A DNA stretch of 51,724 nucleotides from the NCBI GenBank assembly GCA_021779915.1, contig JAJXZR010000041.1, positions 399 to 52,122 of the forward strand, in the 5' to 3' direction. Shown here one piece after another: positions 16,167-23,811 of the stretch (its first letter is position 1; every line of letters begins with the position of its first letter). A program made the translations under genes and the position numbers. The DNA is from a bacterium. Lineage in GTDB: Bacteria > Patescibacteriota > Minisyncoccia > CAIUEV01. The notes below the pieces were generated by a model. It had not been told where the DNA came from. It saw only the letters and a list, made by a program, of their open reading frames with translations, and made no database searches.

Positions 16167-16472
16167 TTACGGTAAATTAAATGGATCTTTTTTATTTTGA
16201 TTACCATCGGAACTACCAGAAAAAGGTGACAGTGCCTCGTCTTTTTTCTTTGCCCGATCATCCAGAAACTTTAAAAGTTCTTGCCTTTTATCTCCCCTTA
16301 TCGAAGAAGCTAGGTCTGTTTTATCAACACCGGTACTAACTCCCTGCATTACAAACAAAAGATATAAATAGACTATCCCTCCCAAAGCCACGGTCGCAAA
16401 AAGAGATGTAACAATCAAAGCTCCGAAGGAAGTCCATTTTTCAATTTTTTTAAAACCATTTCTTGTAAGCAT
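16167..16472 (-). CDS. Small membrane protein, probably pilus-assembly related
   Basis: 101 residues: one membrane helix (SFGALIVTSLFATVALGGIVYLYLLFVM) after a short cytoplasmic N terminus, then a polar extracytoplasmic tail (GDKRQELLKFLDDRAKKKDEALSPFSG..). It starts 13 bases after the stop of the PilO-like gene, so the two are likely co-transcribed, and a role in the same pilus or secretion inner-membrane complex is inferred from position only. No family recognised. Confidence 0.6.
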   Translation of the reverse strand: MLTRNGFKKIEKWTSFGALIVTSLFATVALGGIVYLYLLFVMQGVSTGVDKTDLASSIRGDKRQELLKFLDDRAKKKDEALSPFSGSSDGNQNKKDPFNLP

Positions 16473-16485
16473 ACTCTCAAAAAGA

Positions 16486-17115
16486 TTAAAAATTGTTTGA
16501 AATTAATAGGGACGAATGTATTATTCCTAAGGATCCGTCTTTATTGACAAGCATTTCTTCAGGTGTTGAAGTTTTCAATTGACCGATTGAAAGGGAGGTT
16601 ATAGCGACTATTTTATCAGCATTTTCAACATATTTTATAAACTGAACCGTCTTTTCAAAGCTACCGTCAATATCCGCCTTCAACCATACTTCATCGACTT
16701 TTCCAGTTGAAGAGTCTGAATTATTATTATCATTTGCACTGCTCAAGGAGTTCGTAACAGCCACCGTCTTTTGAGCAAGTGGCTTGCTTCCTACACTAGT
16801 TTTTAAAGATACTCCGGTTAATTTCGCAGCTTCCTCCAATTCTTTTATCAGATCGAGAGTGCTGTTTTTGCTAACGGTCATATTTTGAAACTTATCCTTG
16901 TCTCCACTGTATGAATCGTAGGTTTTTTTAATCTCATTAAATGATTTCAATTGATCCATCGTATCAGAATAATTCTGCATCGTTTCTTCTAAAACCTTTT
17001 CCTCTGCATCCAATTTAGAAAATAAAAACCAAGTACCGACCACTCCCGCAACAGAAAGAAGAATAACCCAAGGCAAAACTGTTTTTACAACTATTTGTAT
17101 TTTTTTGTTTTTCAC
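16486..17115 (-). CDS. PilO-like type IV pilus inner-membrane protein
   Basis: 209 residues with the PilO layout: an N-terminal membrane helix (VLPWVILLSVAGVVGTWFLFSKL), a periplasm-side coiled coil (DAEEKVLEETMQNYSDTMDQLKSF..), then an alpha/beta ferredoxin-like domain (LIKELEEAAKLTGVSLKTSVG .. VWLKADIDGSFEKTVQFIKYVENADKIVAITSLSIGQ). PilO aligns the pilus motor and channel. The start is GTG at 17115, since no ATG precedes the membrane helix. Upstream is an AAAGTTTAT inverted array. Assignment to PilO rests on topology and domain pattern, not a single diagnostic motif; a GspM-like protein is the alternative. Confidence 0.65.
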   Translation of the reverse strand: MKNKKIQIVVKTVLPWVILLSVAGVVGTWFLFSKLDAEEKVLEETMQNYSDTMDQLKSFNEIKKTYDSYSGDKDKFQNMTVSKNSTLDLIKELEEAAKLTGVSLKTSVGSKPLAQKTVAVTNSLSSANDNNNSDSSTGKVDEVWLKADIDGSFEKTVQFIKYVENADKIVAITSLSIGQLKTSTPEEMLVNKDGSLGIIHSSLLISNNF

Positions 17116-17123
17116 GAGAATTA

Positions 17124-17236
17124 AACTAGTTTATAAAGTTCATAAAGTTTATAAAGTTTATAAAGTTTATAAAGTTTATCAAGTAAAATTTTTTATGAAC
17201 TTTATGAACTTTATGAACTTTATGAACTTTATGAAC
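17124..17236. repeat. AAAGTTTAT / ATGAACTTT inverted 9-mer array
   Basis: About five copies of AAAGTTTAT (one AAAGTTCAT) on the left, a short T-rich spacer, then five copies of ATGAACTTT. The whole can fold into one long hairpin. It separates the PilO-like gene from tRNA-Thr. Confidence 0.9.
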
Positions 17237-17244
17237 TAATCTTG

Positions 17245-17317
17245 AGCCGTTGATCGGACTTGAACCGATGACCTACTCCTTACCATGGAGTTGCTCTACC
17301 AACTGAGCTACAACGGC
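17245..17317 (-). tRNA. tRNA-Thr (anticodon GGT)
   Basis: Acceptor GCCGTTG / CAACGGC, anticodon stem ACTCC / GGAGT with loop ATGGTAA, T-arm with GGTTCAAGTCC. CCA not encoded. It lies downstream of tRNA-Pro on the same strand. Confidence 0.95.
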
Positions 17318-17390
17318 AAACAAAAAACGAACTTTTAAACTCCACGGGTGAGACTTGTCGTGATTTTAATCGTAATTTTTGCCTTAGACA

Positions 17391-17456
17391 ATATTATTAA
17401 TTTTCAATTTCTAATTTTCCCGCCTTTGGCGGGGAAATTGATCATTAAAAATTATT
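17391..17456. repeat. TTTTCAATTTCTAATTTT array with a CCCGCC core
   Basis: Left words AATTTTCAATTTCTAATTTT, core CCCGCCTTTGGCGGG, right words AAATTGATCATTAAAAATT. Same class as the arrays near 14713-14760 and 14965-15040. It separates the two minus-strand tRNAs. Confidence 0.65.
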
Positions 17457-17461
17457 TTTTG

Positions 17462-17535
17462 TCGGGGTACCGGGACTCGAACCCGGAATCTCCTGCTCCC
17501 AAAGCAGACACCTTAGCCAATTAGGCCATACCCCG
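17462..17535 (-). tRNA. tRNA-Pro (anticodon TGG)
   Basis: Acceptor CGGGGTA / TACCCCG, anticodon stem TCTGC / GCAGG with loop TTTGGGA, T-arm CCGGGTTCGAGTCCCGG. CCA not encoded. Upstream on the minus strand TTGCTT - 16 bases - TAATAA (with TGA before it) is a plausible promoter. Confidence 0.95.
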
Positions 17536-17596
17536 TCTTTACACTACCCTTTTATTATCACAGCTAAACTCATAAGCAAAATTCCATCCTATCATT

Positions 17597-17624
17597 TTGT
17601 CTAATTGGGCAAATATGTTATAAT
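17597..17624 (+). promoter_or_regulatory. Promoter of the dfx-rbr operon
   Basis: TTGTCT at 17597-17602, 16-base spacer, TATAAT at 17619-17624 preceded by TGT (extended -10). Confidence 0.75.
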
Positions 17625-17654
17625 AACGGTAGGAAAATTTTTAACTAAAAAACA

Positions 17655-18047
17655 ATGACAGAACTATCTCAAATTTACAAATGCAGTGTTTGCGGAAATA
17701 TGGTTGAGGTCATTCATGCGGGTGGGGGGGAGTTGGTTTGTTGTCAAGTGCCCATGAATTTACAAGAAGAGAAAAATGAAGAGGAGGGTTTTACAGAAAA
17801 GCATCTTCCCGTTTTGGAGCAAACTGCAAAAGGAATAAAAGCTAAAATTGGAAGTATTTCCCATCCTATGGAAGAAGCCCATTTTATTGAATGGATAGAA
17901 ATCAAGTACGCGAACAATGAATGCGTTAGAAAACTGCTAAAACCGGGTGATCTTCCAGAATTTGAGTTTCTGCCTCAAGAGAAAATCGTTCTCGTCAGAG
18001 CTTATTGCAATATTCACGGTCTTTGGAGTATTAAATTAACGCTATAA
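17655..18047 (+). CDS. dfx: Desulfoferrodoxin (superoxide reductase)
   Basis: Reduces superoxide to hydrogen peroxide without making oxygen. 130 residues, two domains: an N-terminal desulforedoxin domain with CSVCG and the paired Cys of GGGELVCCQVPM (four iron ligands), and a C-terminal SOR domain with the catalytic-loop EKHLPV, the ligand region HPMEEAHFIEWIEI and the C-terminal YCNIHGLW supplying Cys and His to the active iron. This is the two-iron type. First gene of a two-gene operon with rubrerythrin, which would remove the peroxide made. It has a strong promoter and no Shine-Dalgarno sequence. Confidence 0.95.
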   Translation: MTELSQIYKCSVCGNMVEVIHAGGGELVCCQVPMNLQEEKNEEEGFTEKHLPVLEQTAKGIKAKIGSISHPMEEAHFIEWIEIKYANNECVRKLLKPGDLPEFEFLPQEKIVLVRAYCNIHGLWSIKLTL

Positions 18048-18056
18048 ATAAAAATT

Positions 18057-18629
18057 ATGAACTTAAAAGGATCTCAAACTGAAAAAAATTTACTCGCCGC
18101 TTTTGCGGGAGAATCCCAAGCACGAAACCGATACACTTATTTTGCTTCGGTTGCTAAAAAAGAAGGGTATGAACAAATTTCCGCCCTTTTTTTAGAAACG
18201 GCTGACAACGAAAAGGAACACGCCAAAAGACTTTTCAAGTATCTTGAAGGAGGAGCTGTTGAAGTTACTGCTTCTTTTCCAGCTGGTACCATCGGCAACA
18301 CAAAAGAAAACTTGAAAGCTTCCGCCGAGGGGGAAAATCATGAGTATAATAGCATGTACCCTGATTTTGTAGCTGTTGCTGAAAAAGAAGGTTTCCCGAC
18401 AGTTGCCCAAACTTTCAGAAGCATTGCTGTAGCAGAAAGACAACATGAAAAAAGATATTTGGGTCTTCTCTCCAATATTGAGGAGGATAAAGTTTGGAAG
18501 AAAGAGAATGAAACTGTTTGGAAATGCAGAAACTGTGGTTACATTCACCTTGGAGAAGAAGCTCCTGAAAAATGCCCCGCCTGTGACCATCCGAAAGCCT
18601 ATTTTGAAACTCTTTGCGAAAATTGGTAA
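18057..18629 (+). CDS. rbr: Rubrerythrin
   Basis: Non-heme peroxidase. The four-helix diiron domain shows the paired iron-ligand motifs AAFAGESQARNRYTYFA, TADNEKEHAKRLF and AVAERQHEKRYLGLL, and the C-terminal rubredoxin-like domain shows WKCRNCGYIH and CPACDHPKAYFE. Full length (190 residues) with no missing ligand. It starts 9 bases after dfx. Together they form the usual anaerobe pair: superoxide to peroxide to water. The electron donor is not encoded here. Confidence 0.95.
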   Translation: MNLKGSQTEKNLLAAFAGESQARNRYTYFASVAKKEGYEQISALFLETADNEKEHAKRLFKYLEGGAVEVTASFPAGTIGNTKENLKASAEGENHEYNSMYPDFVAVAEKEGFPTVAQTFRSIAVAERQHEKRYLGLLSNIEEDKVWKKENETVWKCRNCGYIHLGEEAPEKCPACDHPKAYFETLCENW

Positions 18630-18670
18630 GAGCAAAATTTTATTAAATCATTAATAACCCTAAAAAACTG

Positions 18671-19081
18671 ATGGGATTGTTTTTTTGTTTTTTTCAAAAT
18701 TTACGCCGGCCAAAAAGGAAAAAAGTGAGGAAAAAACCTTCTTTAGAAAAGAAAAAATACTTGAAATTTAAAGAATCCGCAAGAGAATTGATCTGCAAAA
18801 GAGTGGGGGAAATAAATGAATTTTATAATTTTTCCTACAGCCGAATTTCAATCAGAAACCAAAGAACTCGGTGGGGAAGTTGTAGCAAAAAGGGCAACTT
18901 AAATTTCAATTATCGAATCGCGCTTCTTCCAAGAAAATATATGGACTACGTAATTTCCCACGAACTTTGCCACTTAAAAGAATTCAACCATTCAAAAAAC
19001 TTCTGGCTGTTAGTGGCGCAAACAGTTCCGGATTATAGAGAAATTAGGAAGGCGATTAGAAAGATGAAGGTTGGAAGTTAG
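18671..19081 (+). CDS. YgjP-like (DUF45) zinc metallopeptidase
   Basis: 136 residues. The family core is plain: RISIRNQRTRWGSCSKKGNLNFNYRIALLP, then the zinc site YVISHELCHLKEFNHSKNFW (HExxH plus a third His), then VPDYREIRKAIRKM. The N terminus is very basic (RRPKRKKVRKKPSLEKKK) after a short hydrophobic start, so the real start may be a little downstream of the ATG at 18671. Predicted metal-dependent hydrolase; in many genomes it sits next to restriction systems, but none is near here. Probably co-transcribed with dfx-rbr (41 bases after rbr). Confidence 0.85.
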   Translation: MGLFFCFFQNLRRPKRKKVRKKPSLEKKKYLKFKESARELICKRVGEINEFYNFSYSRISIRNQRTRWGSCSKKGNLNFNYRIALLPRKYMDYVISHELCHLKEFNHSKNFWLLVAQTVPDYREIRKAIRKMKVGS

Positions 19082-19116
19082 GAATTTTTGGAGATTTGGA
19101 AAGAAAATAATTGCCT

Positions 19117-19343
19117 GTGTCATCCCGGGCTTGACCCGGGATCCAGGTTAGCCTCACCAATTATTCTAATTGTTCTAAACAAAATCCCAATTAAACCTTA
19201 TTTTGTTATTTTTCCTTAAATCCTAAATCATAAATCCTAAATCGATTTATTTAGTTGGTGCTTTTTTAGGTCAATTAAAATAATTAGGTTAATTAGAATA
19301 ATTTTACGTTCTCCTAGATCCCGGATCAAGCCCGGGATGACAT
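19117..19343. repeat. Family A modular inverted repeat, copy R5 (long-core type)
   Basis: Arms GTGTCATCCCGGGCTTGACC..GATCCAGG / CTCCTAGATCCCGGATCAAG..CCCGGGATGACA. Core with AATTATTCTAATTGTTC, ACAAAATCCCAA, and on the right TTGGTGCTTTTTTAGGTCAA and GGTTAATTAGAATAATT, as in R1, R10, R11 and R12. It fills the gap after the YgjP-like gene. Confidence 0.88.
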
Positions 19344-19408
19344 ATTATTACTATTTTTGTAACATTTTAAACTTTCTAACCTATTTTTTTCTTGTAAAAA
19401 AGAATAAC

Positions 19409-19426
19409 CTGTGTTAAAAAACACAG
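19409..19426. promoter_or_regulatory. Short palindrome before the 58-aa gene
   Basis: CTGTGTT / AACACAG around AAAA. It lies 30 bases before the start of a strongly ribosome-bound small gene and could be an operator or a leader hairpin. Confidence 0.4.
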
Positions 19427-19458
19427 CCCACATAGAACACATTCAAAAGGAGGGAATA

Positions 19459-19635
19459 ATGAAAGAAGAAATCAAGATAGCCAAAGAAATCTTCGAAGAT
19501 TTTCGCAATAGCACTCATTACAAAAGCTTCAGGGAAGTGTTCACGGCATGCAGGATCAGATCAAAATTTGAACAAGAAAAAAATTCGGATTTACTGGAAG
19601 ACGCGAACTTTCCGTGTTGGCAAACAAGAGTTTAG
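19459..19635 (+). CDS. Small soluble protein with a strong ribosome-binding site
   Basis: 58 residues (MKEEIKIAKEIFEDFRNSTH..). The ATG at 19459 is preceded by AGGAGG at 19449-19454, one of the few full Shine-Dalgarno sequences in the window, which decides this start over the upstream in-frame ATG at 19411. Amphipathic helices, two Cys (TACRIRS and NFPCWQ), no membrane segment. An intrinsic terminator follows 8 bases after the stop, so this is a complete monocistronic unit, probably well expressed. No family recognised. Confidence 0.7.
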   Translation: MKEEIKIAKEIFEDFRNSTHYKSFREVFTACRIRSKFEQEKNSDLLEDANFPCWQTRV

Positions 19636-19642
19636 AATCAAC

Positions 19643-19672
19643 AAAAAGACAGGGAAAATCTCTGTCTTTTTC
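19643..19672 (+). terminator. Intrinsic terminator after the 58-aa gene
   Basis: AAAAAGACAG / CTGTCTTTTT with loop GGAAAATCT and a T-rich tail. Confidence 0.85.
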
Positions 19673-19677
19673 CTTTA

Positions 19678-20109
19678 TCACTGTACTGTGATCATCCCAG
19701 TATCGCTGGGATAAAGATTATTGTGAAATCCCCAGGATCCGGATTTCGTAAAAGTAAATGAGTAAGACTCGCCTTTATTGAGTGATTTTGTTGAGTTTAA
19801 TTCCGGATAGTCATTGTCCGCCGGGTGAGGGGCGGACGCGATGAGCATTGGCTTATTGCTTTCGTTTTTAAAAACCACCGTGCCTCCGTTGCGTACACTT
19901 AACACATTAGGAGAGAAACCAGAATCAGTATATGTAATAACAACATTTTCCTGCTTTGCTTCTCCCAATCCTTCTTGACTGCCTGAAGTTACAGTATATA
20001 CGTTAGATTGTTTGGCAGTATTAACAAAATTATTTTTCACTCCCAAAAAAATTCCCGCCCCCATTACCAAAACAATTGTGGCAATGCCTATGAAAATGTA
20101 TTTTTTCAT
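19678..20109 (-). CDS. Membrane-anchored cupredoxin-like protein
   Basis: 143 residues. Signal-anchor helix at residues 4-24 (YIFIGIATIVLVMGAGIFLG), a linker, then a cupredoxin beta-barrel (VVITYTDSGFSPNVLSVRNGGTVVFKNESNKPMLIASAPHP .. GESYSFTFTKSGSWGFHNNLYPSDTGMITVQ). The first copper-ligand His (ASAPHP), the second His (GFHN) and a C-terminal Met are in place, but the usual Cys of type 1 sites is not seen before the second His. It may be a non-blue copper or copper-free relative. Outer-face electron carrier or copper-binding role is inferred. Confidence 0.8.
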   Translation of the reverse strand: MKKYIFIGIATIVLVMGAGIFLGVKNNFVNTAKQSNVYTVTSGSQEGLGEAKQENVVITYTDSGFSPNVLSVRNGGTVVFKNESNKPMLIASAPHPADNDYPELNSTKSLNKGESYSFTFTKSGSWGFHNNLYPSDTGMITVQ

Positions 20110-20161
20110 TTTTTTGTTTTAATAATTAATGCACTATGCTTAGTGTAACATAAAAAAATCA

Positions 20162-20355
20162 GGTGTCATCCTTGGCGTTTAGACCGGGGATCCAGGAAGA
20201 TGGAAAATTAATCTAATTGTTCTAATTATACTAATTGACCTAAAAAAGCACCAAGTACCAAAAAATAAAACTTAGAAATTGGTTTTTGGTATTTTGTTTA
20301 GAATAATTAGAGTAATTAGAACAATTAGAATAATTAATGAGTCTAGCCTGGATAC
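20162..20355. repeat. Family A modular inverted repeat, copy R6 (right arm decayed)
   Basis: Left arm GTGTCATCCTTGGCGTTTAG..GGGGATCCAGG. Core TTAATCTAATTGTTCTAATT..GACCTAAAAAAGCACCAAG, then TTGGTATTTTGTTTAGAATAATTAG. The core is inverted relative to R11, with the GCACCAAG block on the left. The right arm is reduced to GCCTGGATACTG. Confidence 0.75.
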
Positions 20356-20421
20356 TGAAACTACGTATTATTTTGGTTTTTCTTTGTTTACATCATTGTT
20401 AAAATATTTTAATTTATCGTC

Positions 20422-22380
20422 TTGTTTCAAATTTCCTCCAAATTCGCTCCTGCCGGGGATCAACCTCAGGCAATCGATAAATTGGTAAACAACCTAAAAA
20501 ATCGGGAAAAATTTCAAACCCTCCTTGGAGTAACCGGGTCGGGAAAGACTTTTACTGTTGCCAAGGTAATTGAAAAAGTCCAGAAACCTACTTTAGTAAT
20601 CGCCCACAACAAAACTCTTGCGGCTCAACTCGCTCAGGAGTTCCGCACTTTCTTTCCAAAAAACGCAGTGGAATATTTTGTTTCTTATTATGATTATTAC
20701 CAACCCGAAGCCTATCTTTCAGCTACTGATACTTATATCGAAAAAGAAGCTCAAATCAACGAAGAAATAGACCGTCTAAGACACGCTTCAACTTCAGCTT
20801 TAATGTCTCGGAGTGACGTTGTTATCGTTGCCTCGGTTTCTTGCATTTATGGTTTAGGTTCTCCGGAGTTTTATGGTAATATTTCTTTAAAATTTCTCCT
20901 AGGAGAAAAACTAGAAAGGGAAAAAACAATTGAAAATCTTATTGAAATGCATTACGAGCGATCAGAAATATTAACTCGCGGAAAATTTCGAGTACGAGGA
21001 GAAATATTTGAAATTGTCTCTCCCGCCAGAGAAATTTTAACCAGAATTGACGCCAGAGGAGGATTAATCAATAAAATTTCCGAGTATGATCTTGTATCCG
21101 GAGAGGAGCTGGGAAAATTAGAAAAAGTCTATCTTTACCCCGCTAAACATTTTGTTGTTCCAGAAAAAATAATGGGAGAGGCGCTTTCAGGAATCGAAAA
21201 AGAACTCTTAGAAAGAATTAAATATTTTCAAAAAAATAACCAGTTGCTAGAAGCGCAAAGAATTGAGAGAAGAACTAAACAAGACCTTGAAATGATGAAA
21301 GAAATCGGATACTGCAACGGAATCGAAAATTATTCAAGATATCTAAGCGGTAGGGAAGCGGGGGAAGCGCCCTACACTCTAATCGATTATTTCCCCAAAG
21401 ATTTCTTGATGGTGATTGATGAATCGCACGTCACCGTACCACAGTTGGGAGCGATGTACAGCGGGGATTTTTCTCGAAAAACCAACTTGATTGAAAACGG
21501 ATTCCGCCTTCCCAGCGCTCTTGATAACCGACCCCTTCGATTCGAAGAATTTGAAAAGAAAATTAACCAAGTGATTTTTACTTCCGCCACACCTAGTAAA
21601 TATGAAAAAGAAAAATCCCCCAAGTTTATTGAACAAATAATCAGACCCACCGGACTGGTCGACCCGACACTCATCTTGCGACCCGCTCAAGGTCAGGTGA
21701 AGGATGTCGTGGAAGAAATAAAAAAGGAAGTGGCAAAAGGAGGCAGAGTTTTAGTCACCACCCTTACAAAAAAAATGGCGGAAGATTTGTCTGAATTCCT
21801 CGCCGAACAAAAAACCAAATCCCGTTATCTTCATTCCGGGGTGGACACTATTGAAAGAATCAGGATTCTAGAAGACCTTCGCAGAGGAAAATTTGATATT
21901 TTGGTCGGGGTAAACTTGCTTCGTGAGGGGCTTGACCTTCCAGAAGTAACTCTGGTTGCCATTCTGGACGCTGACAAAGAAGGGTTCCTTCGCAGTGAAA
22001 CCTCCCTCATCCAAACCATCGGGAGAGCCGCCCGCAACGTCGCCGGCCGAGTCATTCTCTACGCCGACAACATCACCGGCTCAATGGAAAGAGCCATCAG
22101 AGAAACCGAGCGCCGCAGAAAAAAACAGGAAGAATATAATCGAAAAAATCAGATTACTCCCAAATCCATCCGCAAAAAGATCGAATCTATCGTCGACCAC
22201 GAACTCAAGCCGGAAATTTCGAGGGAGTTCATGGACCTCACGAATATTGAAGATATCGCGGGATATATCAAACAAAGAGAAAAAGAAATGAAAGAGGCTG
22301 CTCGCAATCTAGAGTTCGAAAGGGCGACTGTTATTCGGGATGAGATTGGGGAATTAAGGAAGTTAAAATTGAAAAACTAG
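20422..22380 (+). CDS. uvrB: Excinuclease ABC subunit B
   Basis: DNA-damage-verifying helicase-like subunit of nucleotide excision repair. 652 residues, full length: FAPAGDQPQAIDKLV, Walker A GVTGSGKTFTVAKVI, the YYDYYQPEAYLSATDTYIEKEA beta-hairpin that clamps DNA, DESHVTVPQLGAMY, helicase motifs LVTTLTKKMAEDL and GVNLLREGLDLPEVTLVAILDADKEGFLRS .. TIGRAARN, and the C-terminal UVR motif (YIKQREKEMKEAARNLEFERATVIRDEI). The start is TTG at 20422, giving FQISSKFAPAG in register with other UvrB proteins; no ATG precedes the conserved region. uvrA and uvrC follow downstream. Confidence 0.97.
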   Translation: MFQISSKFAPAGDQPQAIDKLVNNLKNREKFQTLLGVTGSGKTFTVAKVIEKVQKPTLVIAHNKTLAAQLAQEFRTFFPKNAVEYFVSYYDYYQPEAYLSATDTYIEKEAQINEEIDRLRHASTSALMSRSDVVIVASVSCIYGLGSPEFYGNISLKFLLGEKLEREKTIENLIEMHYERSEILTRGKFRVRGEIFEIVSPAREILTRIDARGGLINKISEYDLVSGEELGKLEKVYLYPAKHFVVPEKIMGEALSGIEKELLERIKYFQKNNQLLEAQRIERRTKQDLEMMKEIGYCNGIENYSRYLSGREAGEAPYTLIDYFPKDFLMVIDESHVTVPQLGAMYSGDFSRKTNLIENGFRLPSALDNRPLRFEEFEKKINQVIFTSATPSKYEKEKSPKFIEQIIRPTGLVDPTLILRPAQGQVKDVVEEIKKEVAKGGRVLVTTLTKKMAEDLSEFLAEQKTKSRYLHSGVDTIERIRILEDLRRGKFDILVGVNLLREGLDLPEVTLVAILDADKEGFLRSETSLIQTIGRAARNVAGRVILYADNITGSMERAIRETERRRKKQEEYNRKNQITPKSIRKKIESIVDHELKPEISREFMDLTNIEDIAGYIKQREKEMKEAARNLEFERATVIRDEIGELRKLKLKN

Positions 22381-22402
22381 CTGTAAATTTTATTTTTCAC
22401 AA

Positions 22403-22437
22403 TTGACAAACATATACATTGTATATATAAAGTATAC
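22403..22437 (+). promoter_or_regulatory. Promoter and likely operator of toxin-antitoxin pair 1
   Basis: TTGACA (22403-22408), 17-base spacer, TATAAA (22426-22431). The spacer and -10 region contain the inverted repeat ATACA-TT-GTAT and a following GTATAC, suitable for autoregulation by the antitoxin. Confidence 0.65.
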
Positions 22438-22458
22438 ATAAATATTAATCTCAAAAAA

Positions 22459-22734
22459 ATGAACTCTGCCCTAATCAACATTAAAACTGATCCGAAAATC
22501 AAAAAACAAGCTCAAAAAGTCGCTAAAAATTTGGGGTTTAGCCTTAGTAGCCTTCTGAATGCTTACCTGCGCCATTTTGTCGAAACCGAAACAGTTTTTT
22601 TCTCCTCCCGATACGAAGAGCCGACTCAGTATCTTTTGGATATGGTCGAAGAATCGAAAAAAGAAATTGCAAAAGGGGAAATTTCTCCATCTTTTGATAC
22701 TTCCAAAGATGCAATAAAATGGCTTAATAAATAA
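22459..22734 (+). CDS. RelB/DinJ-type antitoxin
   Basis: 91 residues. An N-terminal ribbon-helix-helix region (INIKTDPKIKKQAQKVAKNLGFSLSSLLNAYLRHF) typical of RelB/DinJ antitoxins is followed by an acidic toxin-binding tail (EEPTQYLLDMVEESKKEIAKGEI). It binds its own promoter and neutralises the toxin encoded 5 bases downstream. It stands between uvrB and uvrA. Confidence 0.88.
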   Translation: MNSALINIKTDPKIKKQAQKVAKNLGFSLSSLLNAYLRHFVETETVFFSSRYEEPTQYLLDMVEESKKEIAKGEISPSFDTSKDAIKWLNK

Positions 22735-22739
22735 AGTCG

Positions 22740-23000
22740 ATGAAAGTAAGATTCTCGAAAAAATTCAGGAAACAGTACAAAAAATCTCCCCTTGAAATTC
22801 AAAAAGTTTTTAATTTAAGATTGGAATTTTTTATCAGTAATCCAAATTCTATCTTACTTCGCAATCATGCCCTCATCGGTAAGATGCAGGGGCTTCGAAG
22901 TATTAATATAACAGGAGATGTACGTGCTCTTTATGAGGAAAAAGGGGGTGATGAGGTGGTTTTTATTGCCATCGGAACACACAGCGAACTTTATAGATAA
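22740..23000 (+). CDS. RelE/YafQ-type mRNA interferase toxin
   Basis: 86 residues of the RelE/ParE superfamily: VRFSKKFRKQYKKSPLEIQKVFNLRLEFFISNP, then NHALIGKMQGLRSINITGDVRALYEEKGGDEVVFIAIGTHSELY. The IGTHSELY end matches the YafQ-type C terminus with its catalytic His region. Pairing with a DinJ-like antitoxin fits. It would cut mRNA on the ribosome when free. Confidence 0.85.
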   Translation: MKVRFSKKFRKQYKKSPLEIQKVFNLRLEFFISNPNSILLRNHALIGKMQGLRSINITGDVRALYEEKGGDEVVFIAIGTHSELYR

Positions 23001-23020
23001 AAAATATTTATTTCTAGAAA

Positions 23021-23060
23021 TTGACTAAAAAATATGTACGTTTTAATGTACATATATAAT
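23021..23060 (+). promoter_or_regulatory. Promoter and operator of toxin-antitoxin pair 2
   Basis: TTGACT at 23021-23026 and a perfect inverted repeat ATATGTAC / GTACATAT (23032-23055) that runs into TATAAT (23055-23060). The arrangement suits repression by the Phd/YefM-like antitoxin. Which -10 is used is uncertain. Confidence 0.55.
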
Positions 23061-23076
23061 TATTTAATTTCAAAAA

Positions 23077-23376
23077 ATGAACACCCAAACTTGCATTTCC
23101 ATTTCTGAGGCTCGTAAAAGAATTTTTCAGATCAGTGATGAAATCCAAACTCCTGGTAATTTTTATACTTTGACTGAGAAGGGGAAACCCAAAGTTGTTT
23201 TAATTTCAGCCGAGGAATTTGAATCTTGGCAAGAGACAATTGAAACTATGAGAGAACTGCCTAATTTAAAAAAAGATGTTCAAAAGGCCGAGAAGGAATA
23301 TAAAAATAAAGACTATGTGACGCTAGAAGAATATCTTGCCGAAGAGGGTTTCGTCCGTAAATCTAAGAAAAAATAA
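23077..23376 (+). CDS. Phd/YefM-family antitoxin
   Basis: 99 residues. N-terminal Phd/YefM DNA-binding fold (CISISEARKRIFQISDEIQ..FYTLTEKGKPKVVLISAEEFESWQETIETM) with an acidic, helical toxin-binding tail (KDVQKAEKEYKNKDYVTLEEYLAEEG). The toxin gene starts 2 bases after the stop. Confidence 0.87.
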   Translation: MNTQTCISISEARKRIFQISDEIQTPGNFYTLTEKGKPKVVLISAEEFESWQETIETMRELPNLKKDVQKAEKEYKNKDYVTLEEYLAEEGFVRKSKKK

Positions 23377-23378
23377 CC

Positions 23379-23615
23379 ATGGAATTTCAAATAATTATTC
23401 CAAAAAAAGTCCAGAAAGAAATCAAAAAAATTGGCAAGAAAGATCAAATTAAAATTATCAAAACTTTTTTGAGTCTGGCTAAAAATCCTTTTTTGGGTAA
23501 AAAATTGAAGGGTCAATACGAAGATTATTTTTCACTTCGTGTCTGGCCGTATCGGATTATTTATGCAATAAAAAGAAAGAAACTTGTAGTCCTAATCGTT
23601 AATATAAAGAACTAA
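23379..23615 (+). CDS. RelE-family toxin
   Basis: 78 residues, compact RelE/ParE fold: FQIIIPKKVQKEIKKIGKKDQIKIIKTFLSLAKNPFLGKKLKGQYEDYFSLRVWPYRIIYAIKRKKLVVLIVNI. The conserved KKLKGQ..YFSLRVWPYRIIYAI core of RelE toxins is present; the usual C-terminal GHR..Y segment is absent, so the protein stops early and could be weak or of a short subtype. Paired with the Phd-like gene just upstream. Confidence 0.82.
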   Translation: MEFQIIIPKKVQKEIKKIGKKDQIKIIKTFLSLAKNPFLGKKLKGQYEDYFSLRVWPYRIIYAIKRKKLVVLIVNIKN

Positions 23616-23623
23616 CCGCCCTT

Positions 23624-23769
23624 GTGTCATCCCGAGCTTCTTGCCTACCGGCAGGCAGTTAGGCTAATAGAGCATTATTTAGTGTGTATTTGCAAAAGAC
23701 TAGACAAAAAAACATTTTACTAGTCTAATATTGTTCTCCTGGATCCCGGCTCGGAGGCCGGGATGACAC
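23624..23769. repeat. Family A modular inverted repeat, copy R7 (short-core type)
   Basis: Left arm GTGTCATCCCGAGCTTCTTG with the CCTACCGGCAGGCAG module in place of the usual tip; core GTTAGGCTAATAGAGCATT..GACTAGACAAAA..CTAGTCTAAT; right arm CTCCTGGATCCCGGCTCGGA..CCGGGATGACAC. Confidence 0.85.
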
Positions 23770-23811
23770 GCTGTATTTACAATAAAACACGCTCAATAAA
23801 CTTATAAAACT

